Assembly (NCBI GenBank): GCA_949361645.1
Contig: OX442430.1
Location: 3,428,249-3,492,248 of the forward strand
Direction: 5' to 3'
DNA: 64,000 bases
Source of the DNA: Spongilla lacustris
Lineage: Eukaryota; Porifera; Demospongiae; Spongillida; Spongillidae
Positions 46,018 to 57,951 of the stretch are shown in pieces. The translations under genes were made by a program, and so were the position numbers. How positions within the stretch are numbered: the stretch's first letter is position 1; every line of letters starts with the position of its first letter. Under the pieces are notes generated by a model. That model did not search any database. It worked only from the letters and a program-made list of their open reading frames with translations, and was not told the DNA's origin.

Positions 46018-49000
46018 TGTGAGCTTCTAGCTGTGTGTTATTCCTTCAGTTAAAAATAACAGAATAGGTATGGGGAAAATTCCGGTTTTAAAGAAAGACC
46101 TGTGTGCTTTGCAATCATGATTAAGTATTGCTAGTTCCAGGTGATAGTGTGCATGAGTAGGTTATCAATCTGCTTTAACAAATTCTATTACTTAGGGTAA
46201 GTTTATTTTAAAGCACTGACAAATTTTGCAAGCCTCCAGCAAGGTTTTAGGTGATTTGTTTAAAGAGAAGGTGTACTTTACTTTCAATACAAAAATTGTG
46301 TATCGATGATATCAAGGATAGGGTGTGCTTTAATTTCAATGCATAAAATTTTGAGTCTCTTAGCTAGATACCTCGTTTTTAATAACAAGCCTGTGTGCTT
46401 GCATCAAGTTGTAGCTATTTCCATTTTTAACCTTTGCTTATGGATATCTGTTATTTTATGTGAGGGTGTGCTTAACAGTCTAATATTGCAACCTGCCATG
46501 CAGTTAGGATTGGGGGAAAGATGAATCAGTCCATCATGTAGGGACAGACTCTAGTATTTAAGTGAGTCGTTTTCTTATGTTAGGGGCTGATGCTTTCATT
46601 TTAGAGTATCAGCTCATGTGTCAAAATGATTTCATGGAAAGAGTACTAGTGCTGTTTAAATATAGGGTATGCTTTAATTTCAATGCATGATCATGCATAA
46701 CACATGGGTAGGCTCTCTTGTTTAGGAAATGCCTGTAGTTGTGATTTGAAGCATTGCTTTAGTACGACTTGCATCGGGATGTGGGCCTCTTGGCTAGTTC
46801 CAGATCATGTAATTACGCTTTAACAAGCTCCTGTTGTTATGTTGCAGCAAAGCATTGAATAATGTTTACAGCCTCCAGCAAGGTTTAAAATGTTCGGGAA
46901 AATAGCTGCATGTCTTTACACAACAATTACATGCATCTTGTTTTGATCCTAGCTCTTAGCTACATGTAGTTCTCAGATGTTGCTATAATGAAATGGACTT
47001 TAGGAGATCCCTGTTGTGATGTTGCAAGCCTCCTTCTAGGTTTTAGATGGTTGGATATAAGTGTGGTGCATGTGCTTTCATCAATATTATGTGAGCCTTT
47101 TAGCTACTGCATCGCCAGCTTTAAGAGACTCAGGTGTTACATGTGTATGTGTGCTTAGAAAAGCTTTATGTTCTTGAAAATGTGTGTTAAAGCTACAAAT
47201 TACACCTGTAGGAACTTTAGAGTATTGGAGAGATTACTCTTTTAAGAGAGGGATGTTGTGAGTAATTTAGCTAAGTTACCTGGACATTGTGCAAGTATTA
47301 AGTATTGAGGTTGTTGAAGTATGTGCTTGGAAAACCGCTGTGCTAAATGAGGGTGTGTCTATGTTGTGAGTTTTATGTTGTTTGTGTTATTGATGTTAGA
47401 GTCTCTGTTTTAAAAGGATGTGATTTCATTTTTGGTTACAAGCCTCCAGCTACATGTAGGTTCAGATGTTTATTTTTCATAGATGTGTGGTTGCATCATG
47501 ATCAGGTTGTGATTGAGCCTTGTAGCTATATATAATTCAATCATTTGTTGGCTTTAAGACCCTCTTACTTTAAGTTACTCATGTCTGTACGTCAATGGTG
47601 CTTATTAACTTAATTGCATCAAACCTTCAGCTAGATTTTCATAGGAAAACTGCCATTTTAAGAGAAGGAATGCATCGTGTAGCAAATTTCCTATGTCATA
47701 TTTGGGCTAACAGTTAGCCCAAATATGACATAGGAAATTTGCTACACGATGCATTCCTTCTCTTAAAATGGCAGTTTTCCTATGAAAATCTAGCTGAAGG
47801 TTAAACATGTGGGTACATTCTCTTGTTTTGTTATGTGAGCTTTCAATTCCTGACTAGTAATTAAAGTAATCTTTGCTCAAAATGATTGTGCGTGTGCTTT
47901 CAGTCAAAATTTAATGGTGTAGGCTTTGTTGTGTGTTATTGCATAAAAGTAAAGTTGAAGCTCTTAGATTATAGATGATGCGGAAGATTGTTGTTCAGTA
48001 TACTTGCATCGTGAGGTTAACCTCTTACCTAATTCCAGATCGTGTTGTTCGTGGACTATATTCCTTTTTGCTTTTACAGACTCCTTTTGTTGCGTCAATT
48101 AACGTGTTTAAAGCATTGAATAATGTTGACGGCCTCCAGCAAGGTTTAAAATGTTTGGAAAAACAGCTGTAAGTCTTAAGATAGCATTTACATTCATCAT
48201 GTTTTGATCCTAGCTCTTAGCTACATGTAATTCTCAGATGTTGCTATAATGAAATGGACTTTAGGAGATTCCTATTGTGATGTTGCAAGATGGTTTGAAA
48301 TAAGTGCGGTGAATGTCCTTGCATCAATAATATGTGAGCCTTTTAGCTACTCGATCACCAAGTCAATGTAGGAGTACTCTCTGCTTTAAGAAACTCAGGT
48401 GTTACATTTGTATGTGTGCTAAGTGTGCTTAGAAAAGCTTTATGTTCTTGAAAATGTGTGTGTTAAAGCTACAAATTACATATGTGGAACTTTAAAGTAT
48501 TGGCTGTTTTAAGAGAGAGATGTTGTGAGCAATTTAGTTAATTATAAGTTCCCCGGACACATTGTGCATGTATGTGCAAATTATCTGAGGGTGTGCTTTA
48601 ATTTCATAACATCCAGTAATGAGTTTGCACACAAAAGGGTTGAGCATACTGGTAAAGTATGTGCTTGAAAACCTTCTGGCTAAATGAGGGTGTGCTTTTA
48701 TTCGAATGTTGTAAGCTTCATGGTGTGTGTGTGTGTGTATATGTCTGTGTGTATGTGTGTGTGTTATTGATGGTGGAGTCTCTGTTTATAAGCCTCAGGA
48801 CATTTTTATGGGAAGAACGATTTCATTTTTGGTTACAAGCCTGAGCCTTGTATGTAGTTCAATATCATAATGTTTGCTATTGCATATGGCAATTATTTTA
48901 AGTGACTCATGTCTTTATGTCATGGTGCGCTTATCAACTCAATTGTGTCAAACCTTTAGCTAGATTTTAAACTACCATTTTATAAGAGAAGGAATGCATC

Positions 49001-50520
49001 ATTTAGCAAACTGCATGTTCCCATGTCATAGTTGGATCAACATGTCGGTAGATTCTCTTGTTTTGTTATGTGAGCTTTCAATCCCTGACAAGTGAAGTAA
49101 TCTTTGCACAAAATGATTGTACATGCTGCTGTGGTATGAAAACTGCTTTGTTAAATGAGAGTGTGCTTTCATTGAAAATGTAAAATTGTGAGCTTCTAGC
49201 TTTGTGATGCTGTACATGTAGGTTTTAGATGATGGGGAAGGTTGCTTCCATATCATAGTGTGGGCTTTTGTTTATATCAATCTGCTTTAAAAAAAATTCC
49301 TGTTGTTGTTATGTTAGGTTTTACTTTCTTTTTTAAGCACTGGCAAATGGTTCAAGCTTCCACCAAGGTTTTAGATAATTTGTTTTAAGAAAAGGTGTGC
49401 TTTATTTTCAATTCCCACCCCAGATCCTTTTTTGGTGCTTATAAACGGATGGGCTCTCTTCTTCTTAAATATACGACTAGACAAGCCTTGTTGTGATATG
49501 AGGGAGTGTTTTCATTTTTATATAATGTTACTCACGATGCTTGGATTTAAGAGTGGTGCATGACATTGTATCATGTTACAAGCCCATTACCTAGTTCCCA
49601 GGTTATGGTGTGCATCATATTTTTATGTGCTTTCATTTCATTGCATTGAGTGATGTAATATGTTGCATATGGTAAATGTGCATGCTGTTGAAATATATGT
49701 TTAAGGGTAATATGTAATATTGTGAGTTTCTTCGTAAGAGAGAAGTCTAGGTTTTACATGATTGTGAAGAAAACATTTAAGAGAGGTGGGCTTTGCATGA
49801 TGGTGTTAGCCTCTTAGCTAGCTCCCAGATCACAATTTGTGCTGTTGTTTATGTTGAGGGTATGCTCTTTTATTTAAGACATTCAAGTTGTACATGAATA
49901 TAGGTTATATGCTGTTGAAGTATGTGCTAAGAAAATCCCTGTGTTGAATAAGGGTGTGCCTTTTATTGTAATATTGTGAGCTTCTAGCTTTGAAATTCCT
50001 TTAAAATTAAATAGTAGTCTGTGCTTAAATTTATACCTGCATGTTTTGATGAGTGGGAAGTGCCATTTTAAGAAGGGCGTGCTTTGATCCATCACGTTGA
50101 CTATGTATGGGTAGACACTCTCTTCTTTAAGAGACTCCCGTCTTCAAGCATGACATTTTCGCGTGATTAGATGCATCATGTTGTGAGCTACCTAGCTGGT
50201 TTCCAGATTATGAACATAAATATTGGTGGATGCTTTGCTTTAAGAGGCTTTTGTGTGCTTTCATTTCAAAGCTACATGTATCTGTAACAACTTTTTGAGA
50301 GAGTGATGATTGGGAAGAATGCTGTTTTAAGACAGCAGCAGCTTTAATGCATCTTGTTTTAGCCCCTAGGCTACATGTATTTACAGATATGATTAAATGT
50401 GTGCTGGGGTTTAAGGTTTTTTGTCATATGCATGTTGCGTGTTTCAGTTTTCATGCTATGTGTGCAGGGGTAGATTCTTTGGGTTTTTTTTAATGTGATT
50501 ATGTGCTTACAATACAGACA
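46018..50520. repeat. Degenerate satellite field built from a module of about 80-100 bp
   Basis: Recurring words appear in fixed order throughout: TGTGAGCCTCTTAGCTA, then CATGTAGTTCCAGAT, then TTTTAAGAGAGG, then GTGTGCTTTCATTTCAATG. Alternative blocks read CCTCCAGCAAGGTTTTAGAT. Modules are diverged from each other. On top of this is a higher-order duplication of about 1.26 kb: about 46850-47040 matches 48110-48300, and about 47810-47850 matches 49065-49105. No frame exceeds about 75 codons. The field is T-rich on the plus strand and contains a perfect 181-bp palindrome. Its boundaries are approximate. Confidence 0.7.
47622..47802. repeat. Perfect 181-bp palindrome
   Basis: Two 90-base arms, identical in inverse by eye, are separated by a single base at 47712 (GGGCTAAC A GTTAGCCC). 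The related module at about 48950-49030 has the left arm only, so the right arm arose here by inverted duplication. Confidence 0.95.
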
Positions 50521-51147
50521 GTAATGTCATCCTGCACTAATTGAGCAATTTGCACATGCTTGGTTGGAAGAGATTGCAGCAGGGCGTACGTCAAGATTGC
50601 AGCAGGCACAGGGTGTAGCGCAGCACTATGGGATGCTACTCAAATGATCAACCAAAACGTATTGCATGCAAAGTTCAATGTCCGCTCATCGTAATGATCC
50701 GAAAATGGAGAGCAAGCAAGCACATAAGTAGTTTTCGATTCTTCTAAACACACGCTTACATTCCAGGACTGATCTACCCGTGATATTAGCCTATCTGCGC
50801 CTGATGCATCTTGTGCCTGTAGCAGTGTAGGGTGCGTTATAATGTTATGCATAAAGATTGGACTGTTCCATATCGTAAACACCGATATGAACTTTATTTA
50901 GCAATGCCCAGGGAGGGTAGTGTTGGCTCCTGGGAGTGTTACTAATATAGCTATGTCCTGGACGCAGGATCACATGGCTAAAACTGAAACGTCGTTCCAT
51001 GGGTCTAAAAAGACGTCGGGTTTCAGAGACGCCACTTAATTCCATTGCTGCATGATGCCATAAAGGTAGACCAGATACTTACCTATAAGTTCAGACACAA
51101 CTGAGAAGTTAGTGAACTGCTTTAGGCTGAGTTACAAACATCAAATG
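50521..51147. other. No recognised gene
   Basis: The minus-strand frames at 50640-50882 and 50845-51045 have no recognisable domain. Nothing else can be supported. Confidence 0.35.
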
Positions 51148-51262
51148 CTACGAGCTTCCACCAGAGTATCCTCTGGCTTCACCCTACTCAGGCATAGTTC
51201 AGGTCGCAACAGGCACGCTCTAACTTGAATCCCTTCACAAGTGAATAGGATCGGTCGACAAT
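51148..51262 (-). pseudogene. 28S ribosomal RNA fragment (pseudogene)
   Basis: The minus strand reads GACCGATCCTATTCACTTG, then GTTAGAGCGTGCCTGTTG, then GAACTATGCCTGAGTAGGG, then GCCAGAGG.TACTCTGGTGG and AGCTCGTAGC. These are consecutive pieces of the 5' third of eukaryotic 28S rRNA, in the right order. About a dozen conserved bases that normally precede GAACTATGCC (CCGAAAGATGGT) are missing, and several conserved positions are changed. The fragment therefore does not function as rRNA. Upstream and downstream 28S sequence is absent. Confidence 0.8.
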
Positions 51263-52030
51263 GGGCACCCGTGAGCAATATCAAACAGTCCCATAGGCTA
51301 TCGTGCCATGTGGAGACTGTTACAAACTAAGTATGGGTATACACCATGAAAAGGTATGTTTGAGTGTACACGTGACCACCAGAATGACAGTAATGATGTT
51401 GCTTGCTGTTATGGACCCTGAGGGGTCATGTCTTAGAAGAACTCTTCGTCTCACCAGGAGAACCTATGAGATATGTTATATCATATTAATTTGCATTAGC
51501 ATTTTGTATTGATTTCACTATCACATGTCTGCCTTCCAAGATCAATACATGTCTTAGGTATGAATGTGAATGGCCTTGCATCTGCATCTTTAGTGTGGCC
51601 TCTTTGAACATGTTCTGTACTCTAAAGGAACAAAGAGGACCAAACCTCTTTGCTGGTCTAACCCTTTTGCATGTAATCCTCAAAGAATAAATATCCCCCA
51701 TCTTGCCATCCATGCCGTTGTGGTGCAGCAAGTCCTATCCCTTTTAAGAGAGCTAAAGCAAGAGCAAAATTAGTGCATTCAGTCTATGTGCCCGGTGATG
51801 CAGAGATTTGCAAAAATGTCTTACCTGGTAATACTAATGTCAGGCAGCCTTAGCTCTACATGTATTGCCAACCTTAATGATCTTGTAGCATTGATCCTCA
51901 ATGCAAGTCACTTGTCTTGCTCCATCTCTGTTCCAGTTTAAGCAAACGTGCCCACCAATATTGCCAGGGCAACCCATCCACACCTCATTTTCGGCTCTAT
52001 GGCTGAGTTTGACACAGATTTTCATATTCC
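51263..52030. other. No recognised gene
   Basis: Probably old repeat sequence leading into the LINE relic. I find no domain or clear splice-bounded exon. Confidence 0.3.
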
Positions 52031-52035
52031 TTTGC

Positions 52036-53450
52036 TGGGTGCACTGGTATTGATGTCCCTGACTCAGCTTTGAGGCAGGCCCAGTGGAGAGAGGGATTTG
52101 GTCTGCATTCCATTCATCAGCTGCCTATACAGCTAGATCTGATGTTGTGACACCACATCTGGAAAATGCTGGCATCTCACACTACTACAACCGCTGTGTT
52201 TCACTTTACAGTTCTCTTGCTGATTTAAGGCCAGACAGCTAGCTGCCTATATCATCTCTCCGTGCCTCAAGGTGGATTTCAGTTGTCCCTGCCCTCTGCT
52301 TAGTCTTCCACCTTGACCGAATGACTTTCAAGCAGAAGTGAAGTGCATAGTGGTTGGAAATCAATTCCTCATCGAGTGTTTTTGGATGGTAATCCCATGA
52401 TTTGCTACATGTGCATGTTGTCCCGATTGTGCACTTGACCTTCTGGGTTATCATGCACTATGTCACCTGCAAAAGAAGATGTGATGTAACAACTAGGCAC
52501 AACACTCTTCGCAATGTACGTGGTTCACGACCTATTTCAGCGAGCTGGTTTGTCTGCACATCTAGTGGACGGGGACAGGATATATAATTCAAGAACATGT
52601 CCTGCAGAAATACTTGTTACTAATTGGGACTGTGGCACCTCAACTGCCTTTGACATTGGCAAAAGCAGCTGAGCACGGAAAACTATCCCATGCAAGTGTG
52701 CTGAGTAAGGCTCGTATGCATTCAACTAGCTGGACCAGAGAAATTGAGTACCTTCTTGTGGGTAGCACCCCATTTATCCAGTAGCCATTTATGGATATTC
52801 CCCCAAGTCTGCTCCTATCTTCAAACATCCCAATAGGAAAATGAACTGTACATGTAGCTGCTAAAATGTGTATTTGCATGTCTGTGTGGTTGCATGTGCT
52901 CAGCACTCAACTAGTTGTATTTATTAATAATATGTAACTTAAATATATGGCTTCTTTTTAAGATTAGTAATTTGTGGCCCAGTAACCATTTCTGTTTTGG
53001 GGGGTGGAGGTTTTGCTGAAGGTACATGTAGGAGGCATTTCCTGAATGATAAAAAGGCAACAAAACGATTAACCATTGTATCACATTCATAAATTTATAA
53101 TTTTCCATTTCAAGCTAAATCGTGTAGTTACTAAATAGCAATTCACAACATTTATTTATGGTGCTCACTACGACCAAATAATAATAATATGGAACAAGTT
53201 GGACGTCAGAGGGAAACCAGCTGTTCTTGATCCTTCAGTAACCTCTACGCTTAAGCCTGAAGTTATTTCTGACATGACTACATCAGCATCAGTTGCTACT
53301 GTACAAATAAAGTTGGAAAAAAACAGTGCTATTTGTGGGGACTTGGATGGACCTGAGTACCTATACTGGTGGCGACATTTCTTCTCAAGATTGGCAACTT
53401 GTTTATCAATCCAATTGCCACATAATTTGCCATATCCACCATGTATGGAA
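52036..53450 (+). pseudogene. Non-LTR retrotransposon relic, plus strand, in two pieces
   Basis: The first piece (about 52036-52660) encodes SALRQAQWREGFGLHSISA, matching the thumb region of the 24-kb relic. It then gives HYVTCKRRCDVTTRHNTLRN (matching the HHAITCK..GDVV block) and ILVTNWDCGTSTAFDI (matching LLLTNWATGKTAAFDI). The second piece (about 53205-53440) continues with KPAVLDPSVTSTLKPE and ends FFSRLATCLS. About 500 bases of unrelated sequence separate them. Several stops and frame changes are present. Same family as the relics at 17, 24, 25.6 and 54 kb. Confidence 0.65.
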
Positions 53451-53661
53451 ATTTGAACCATGCACTAGTTAGAATTCAACGCAAGAGCATTTCTAGCACA
53501 TCTAATGACACTTTGATCTGCTTAAGTAAACCATGTTTTCTGTACCTTTTTAATATGTGAATGAATACTATATCTATTATTATTACTTACTGATTGATTG
53601 CACATATCCTTTTGCTCATTCTTTAATAAACGAAAACAGTGCCAGTAAATAAATATTTTTA

Positions 53662-53757
53662 GGAAAAACAAGTACAGAATACGTAATACATTAAAAAAAA
53701 TTTTTTCACAATACAGTAATTATACATAACAGAATAATTCTTAGGCAAATACACAAA
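53662..53757. repeat. About 96-bp repeat, inverted partner at 54292-54385
   Basis: This AT-rich unit (ends GGAAAAACAAGTACAGAATA and ATTCTTAGGCAAATACACAAA) recurs almost unchanged in inverse at 54292-54385. There it interrupts the LINE relic between its Cys-rich CPEK and KALDPL blocks. It is probably a short non-autonomous element present twice. Confidence 0.8.
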
Positions 53758-53859
53758 GAAGGAGTTAACATATCAGTAGTCCATTGCATCGACCTTTATG
53801 TCTGCCACCTGCAAGGATCTTGCAAGGATAGCCCTGGCGTTTGCTCTCACAAATACAAA

Positions 53860-54590
53860 TGCCCCAAAACTTGGGATTTGCTGCAGTTAGTGAGGATGGC
53901 TTCGCTCATGGCTATGCAGGAGAAATGGAATGCACTCCCAACTAAGCTCTGAACACTTTGTGTCATTTTGTTCATGTTTCTTGATTCTGCAGTTTTTGCA
54001 GCTACCCCAGCAGAAACCCGTGCTTCGGAAACAATTTTGGGACTTAGCGGTGAAGTTACTGTGATGTCAAAAGAGCAGTATCTTTAACTCCCCAACTTGA
54101 CACTAGAATATTAGCAGGCCTAGTTCTGAGTTCACTACTGCCTGAACCACATCCTGCCTCAAGGCAAGCAGGTAATGAGGCATGTTGACATGCGCTGAAG
54201 ATGGTATTGCGAAGACGATTGTGTCGTTTTGTTACATCACTTCCACGTTTACAGGTGATGCTGTGATGACATAAAGGATCTAGTGCTTTCTTTGTGTATT
54301 TGCCTAAGAATAATTCTGTTATGTATAATTACTGTATTGTGAAAAAAAAATTAAATGTATTACGCATTCTGTACTTGCTTTTCCTTAAAAAATTTTTCTC
54401 AGGGCACAAGGCACATGATGGAGTTGGAGCATCAGTAGCACCATAAGGGCACAATCCGAGCCACCATTTTATGGCAGTGTGTAGCTCATTTGGATCTAGG
54501 TGGAGGCCCAGATTGACTGATAGTGTAACTGTAACCACGCAGCCGCATGTGGAGAGGATACTGACAGCAGTCTTACTCGGTGAGCGCATG
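53860..54590 (-). pseudogene. Non-LTR retrotransposon relic, minus strand, interrupted
   Basis: From high to low coordinate the minus strand reads LGLHLDPNELHTAIKWWLG (about 54510) and CALCPEK (about 54410). A 94-base inverted-repeat unit interrupts, and KALDPL.HHSITCKRGSDVT follows near 54270. RPANILVSSWGVKDTAL (about 54110) and a decayed ECIPF end near 53915 complete it. All match the 24-kb relic in order. Multiple frameshifts and stops are present. Confidence 0.7.
54292..54385. repeat. Insertion within the LINE relic, inverted partner of 53662-53757
   Basis: Inverse copy of the 53662-53757 unit. Its position inside the ORF of the retrotransposon relic shows it arrived after the LINE. Confidence 0.8.
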
Positions 54591-54599
54591 ACATGGAAT

Positions 54600-55193
54600 C
54601 AAAAAATTCTGAAAAAGAATATTACAAAATGATATCCTTAAATTAAGACACAATGAGTGAATTTTTAATGATAATAATTATGTCGACAGGCCTATAGCAA
54701 GTATAAATGTGCAACCATATTGCGCAATCATCCCTAGACTAATATTTATTGGGCCCCATTTATCAAAGGGGCAGTGGATATATAAAAAACATGTCTGCTT
54801 GGGCTTTGCTTTATAGGGACACCTCACACCCAGAAAAGAGGATTGAAAGTTCATTGAACCTGGGGTACCATTCCTTTTAAAGCCCTTTATGCCAGCCTGC
54901 CAAATATGATTTCTCCCTAACCCTTAAAAAAAAATCATTCCAGGTCCAGAACTCTCTCATTGAGCTCTACATTGTCAGACAATGGGTGTGACATCATTAT
55001 TTGCCCACCCTCAGTAGTTGAGTTGCCATCAAGCAATCACAAATACAGTATAGTAGTCTATGTACACTATCTTTGATGAAAATGGTACACTATTTCATTA
55101 GGTTGGCTTATCTGTTTAAACATGATATGATCTTTTGATATTTTGTTAACTTCGTACTGGAATTGACAGTGCCAACACTCAGCTCATAATTGT
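54600..55193. other. No gene seen
   Basis: AT-rich, no domain, no repeat that I can define. Confidence 0.35.
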
Positions 55194-55488
55194 AACAAGT
55201 AAATAAAAACATTCTCTATGAGAAAGTTGGTGGTATATAGGATTTGAAGGCAATAGTGGTGTAAAAAGCAGGGAAACAAGGGTTGAATGATAAGGAAAAA
55301 CGAAATAGTCCTATATTTAGCCCAGCACACATTGTAGGACAATACATTGTTCATGCATGTGCTAAATATAGGACTATTTCGTTTTTCCTTATCATTCAAC
55401 CCTTGTTTCTCTGCTTTTTACACCACTATTGCCTTCAAATCCTATATACCACCAACTTTCTCATAGAGAATGTTTTTATTTACTTGTT
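55194..55488. mobile_element. Hairpin (foldback) element, family member 2
   Basis: A near-perfect inverted repeat with arms of about 125 bases (outer AACAAGTAAATAAAAACATTC, inner AATAGTCCTATATTTAGC) and a loop of about 45 bases. It shares GAGAAAGTTGGTGGTATATA and GATTTGAAGGCAAT with member 1 at 44895-45196. Within each element the arms are more similar to each other than to the sibling. Confidence 0.88.
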
Positions 55489-55896
55489 TCATTGCTTTTT
55501 ATTCTTGCTTTCAATGCTACATCTAAATATATTCACTTAGCAACAGACATTTCATCACTATTAATCTTACATGTATACATGTATACCCCAATAGTGGAAA
55601 GAGAATACTTTGCATTTTAAAATGCAAAAAGGACCATCCTCCGACGTTGCAATTATGATACCATAGAGAAACACTGATCACTCAGCTACGATCTGAACTT
55701 GGTATATATGTCATTTACATAGTAATCATGTATATCTACATGTCATAACCATAATATTGTTCAGTACATAAACAATGTTATACTCAGTATTAGTACATTT
55801 ACTCTCTCTGGCTCTCTTGATACTCATGACAGCAACAGGAGTGTCCACCATCTCTTCCTTTATTACAGTGACAGGGATTTACAGCCAAGTTTGCAA

Positions 55897-56110
55897 CAGG
55901 GGGTGGGTTTCGGAATAAATAACAGTATTGAGGGTGGGCAAAAATAAAAGCCTTCCCTCTGCACCATTAAATGCAGTTTTATTTTGACATGGCACATATA
56001 AACCAGGGGGTGGGTTTCGGAATAAATAACAGTATTGAGGGTGGGCAAAAATAAAAGCCTTCCCTCTGCACCATTAAATGCAGTTTTATTTTGACATGGC
56101 ACATATAAAC
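55897..56110. repeat. 107-bp tandem duplication
   Basis: A 107-base unit starting CAGGGGGTGGGTTTCGG at 55897-56003 is repeated with no visible change at 56004-56110, and the next few bases start a third copy. This is a recent duplication. Confidence 0.92.
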
Positions 56111-57087
56111 CAGGGGGTGGATTAGTCAAATTAGGGGCAAACCAGGGGATGGGTAGGGGGTGGATAGGGGGTAGAGGTAAATCCCTGAGTGTTATGTAAA
56201 TTAAAGAGATCTGTGTCAACTCAACTTGTGAACAGTATCTATTTAGATATGTTTCATACTCTGACAGTAGTGTATCAGTGAATTCCTCATCATTACACAC
56301 GTGACCATTGAGGTCACCTCACTCCACGCACCAGGGGAATAGTAGGTAAGTGGAGAATAGAGGTAGTAGTAGGTAAAGGGAGGAGTAGGGGTAGGGAATA
56401 GGTCATGGGTGCCCCCAGGGGGGGCCATGCCCTCCCTCTCCCCCCCCCCCCCTTCCCCACCCGCTAAATCGGCCTAAAGCATACAACACCCCCATAGTAA
56501 TATTTGGCTGTCAAATGGCGCCCCCTTACCCTATCCTGGCCCCACCCTTCCAGAAATGCTGGGGGCGCCCATTGTGGTAGGTAAGGGGAGGAGTAGGGTA
56601 CATAAGGGTATGCAGGTATCTCGATTGCCATTACACACACCTACCATTAGGGTACCAAGCTTCCCTATGTGGTTGTAAGAGGCATCACAAAAGAAAGGTT
56701 CTGTGATATAGCACGAATATCATGTAGAAATTTTTCTATGCAGCCTTGTTAAGCAAAGCACCTGCACTAACTTCACAAACAGCTGACCTTTTGTGCTAAC
56801 CATGGGTGGATTTTGAAAAAGGCATCATTTAGCCCATTTAACAGAATGCTACTAGGCTACCTTTATATTCCCTCAGTATGCTTTGTTTGGTTCATACAGG
56901 GAGAAGCTAAAAGGTACAGAAAATGAACGCATGCAATGTACTCATAAAATCATGTATCTACATGTACAAAATACCTACATGTACATGTACATGTATAAAT
57001 AGAAGCCATGTTAAAACTGTTAATTGACCTATATTGATGACAGGGCAAGGTTAACAGGTTTTCCCACGTACACAATGAATTCTGACC
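56111..57087. other. No gene; short GTAGG-rich repeats and a small inserted element
   Basis: GTAGGTAAGGGGAGGAGTAGGG-like words at about 56340-56400 and 56575-56600 flank a segment (about 56405-56578) whose ends, GGGTGCCCCCAG and CTGGGGGCGCCC, are inverted repeats. It is a probable small transposon in a simple repeat. The rest shows nothing. Confidence 0.4.
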
Positions 57088-57092
57088 TCTAC

Positions 57093-57946
57093 CAGGCGCG
57101 GCGGAGGGTGTCCGTATTTGGGGGGGCAGGGATAAAAAAAGATAATTATATTCATACCCATGCACGTACCGTACGTAGTAGTACCCCTCCCTCAGCCCCT
57201 AAAAAAGAAATGGTCCGTGTATAAACAAGTGTATCTTTGTAATCGTTCGTGCTCCTCGTACCCTGTTACAACATTTCAGAAAAGAACTGGTACTCCAACA
57301 AGATTTTTTTAAAAAAGAATAGCACGCAGCTGCGTTAATGATTACGTCAATACGCTCATTTAAACACGGGCCATTCTTTTCGGTGGGAAATGTACCGAAT
57401 TCGCTGCATGATCATTGAATTCCTTGGCTACATCCTCCTATCTCTATGCATTGCAAGTTGAAGCAGTTATTACATCTTCTGTCTGTCATGGAGCATCTCA
57501 AATAGGTGAACAGTTGTCTCACAGAACTACATCAGTACATGTACTCTCTTCGAATTTGTTCCCCCAATTCAAAACTGCACTTTGTATAACGTACGTTTGC
57601 CTTCGGTATACATGTATTTCACCATGATTCATGCAATAGAACCTGCCTTCATTTCATCCGTATACACGCACCCAAACAAAACACCGATTAAGTCATTTAC
57701 AGTAAGCTAGTCTCGTTATTGACGATGGCCTGGGAACCAGTAGTTGGAACTACTTGTCCTGGTCCCCAGTCCATTGTATATCGATCGTTAATAACGAAGT
57801 AGCGACACAGTCACTGACAGTACAGAAATCTCACGCGCTCGCAATAAGATCATAACCTGATGGTAGCGCAAGGGGGGCTGAGCCCCCCCACTCCGATATT
57901 TGGGGGGGCAATAGCCCCCCCTGCCCCCCCTGCTCCGCCGCCCCTG
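57093..57946. mobile_element. CA...TG-ended DNA transposon, 5-bp TSD (copy 5)
   Basis: Starts CAGGCGCGGCGGAGG and ends CTCCGCCGCCCCTG, with TCTAC on both sides (57088-57092 and 57947-57951). Subterminal G-runs and C-runs resemble the other members, but the core is GGCGGAG rather than GGCGGATCC. The interior near 57200-57390 is related to the nested unit at 37033-37240. A foldback segment (about 57709-57802) begins TAGTCTCGTTATTGACGAT and ends with a near-inverse, like the 9-bp-TSD family, but I could not confirm its TSD. Confidence 0.75.
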
Positions 57947-57951
57947 TCTAC

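Noticed and set aside
50640..51045. Two overlapping minus-strand frames with a weak kinesin-like look (DERTLNFAC)
   Set aside because: Resemblance is limited to a few residues. No nucleotide-binding motif, no splice structure, and the region adjoins a 28S scrap and satellite.
56405..56578. Further member of the 5-bp-TSD family
   Set aside because: Ends are inverted repeats, but no clean TSD could be read because the insertion lies in a simple repeat.
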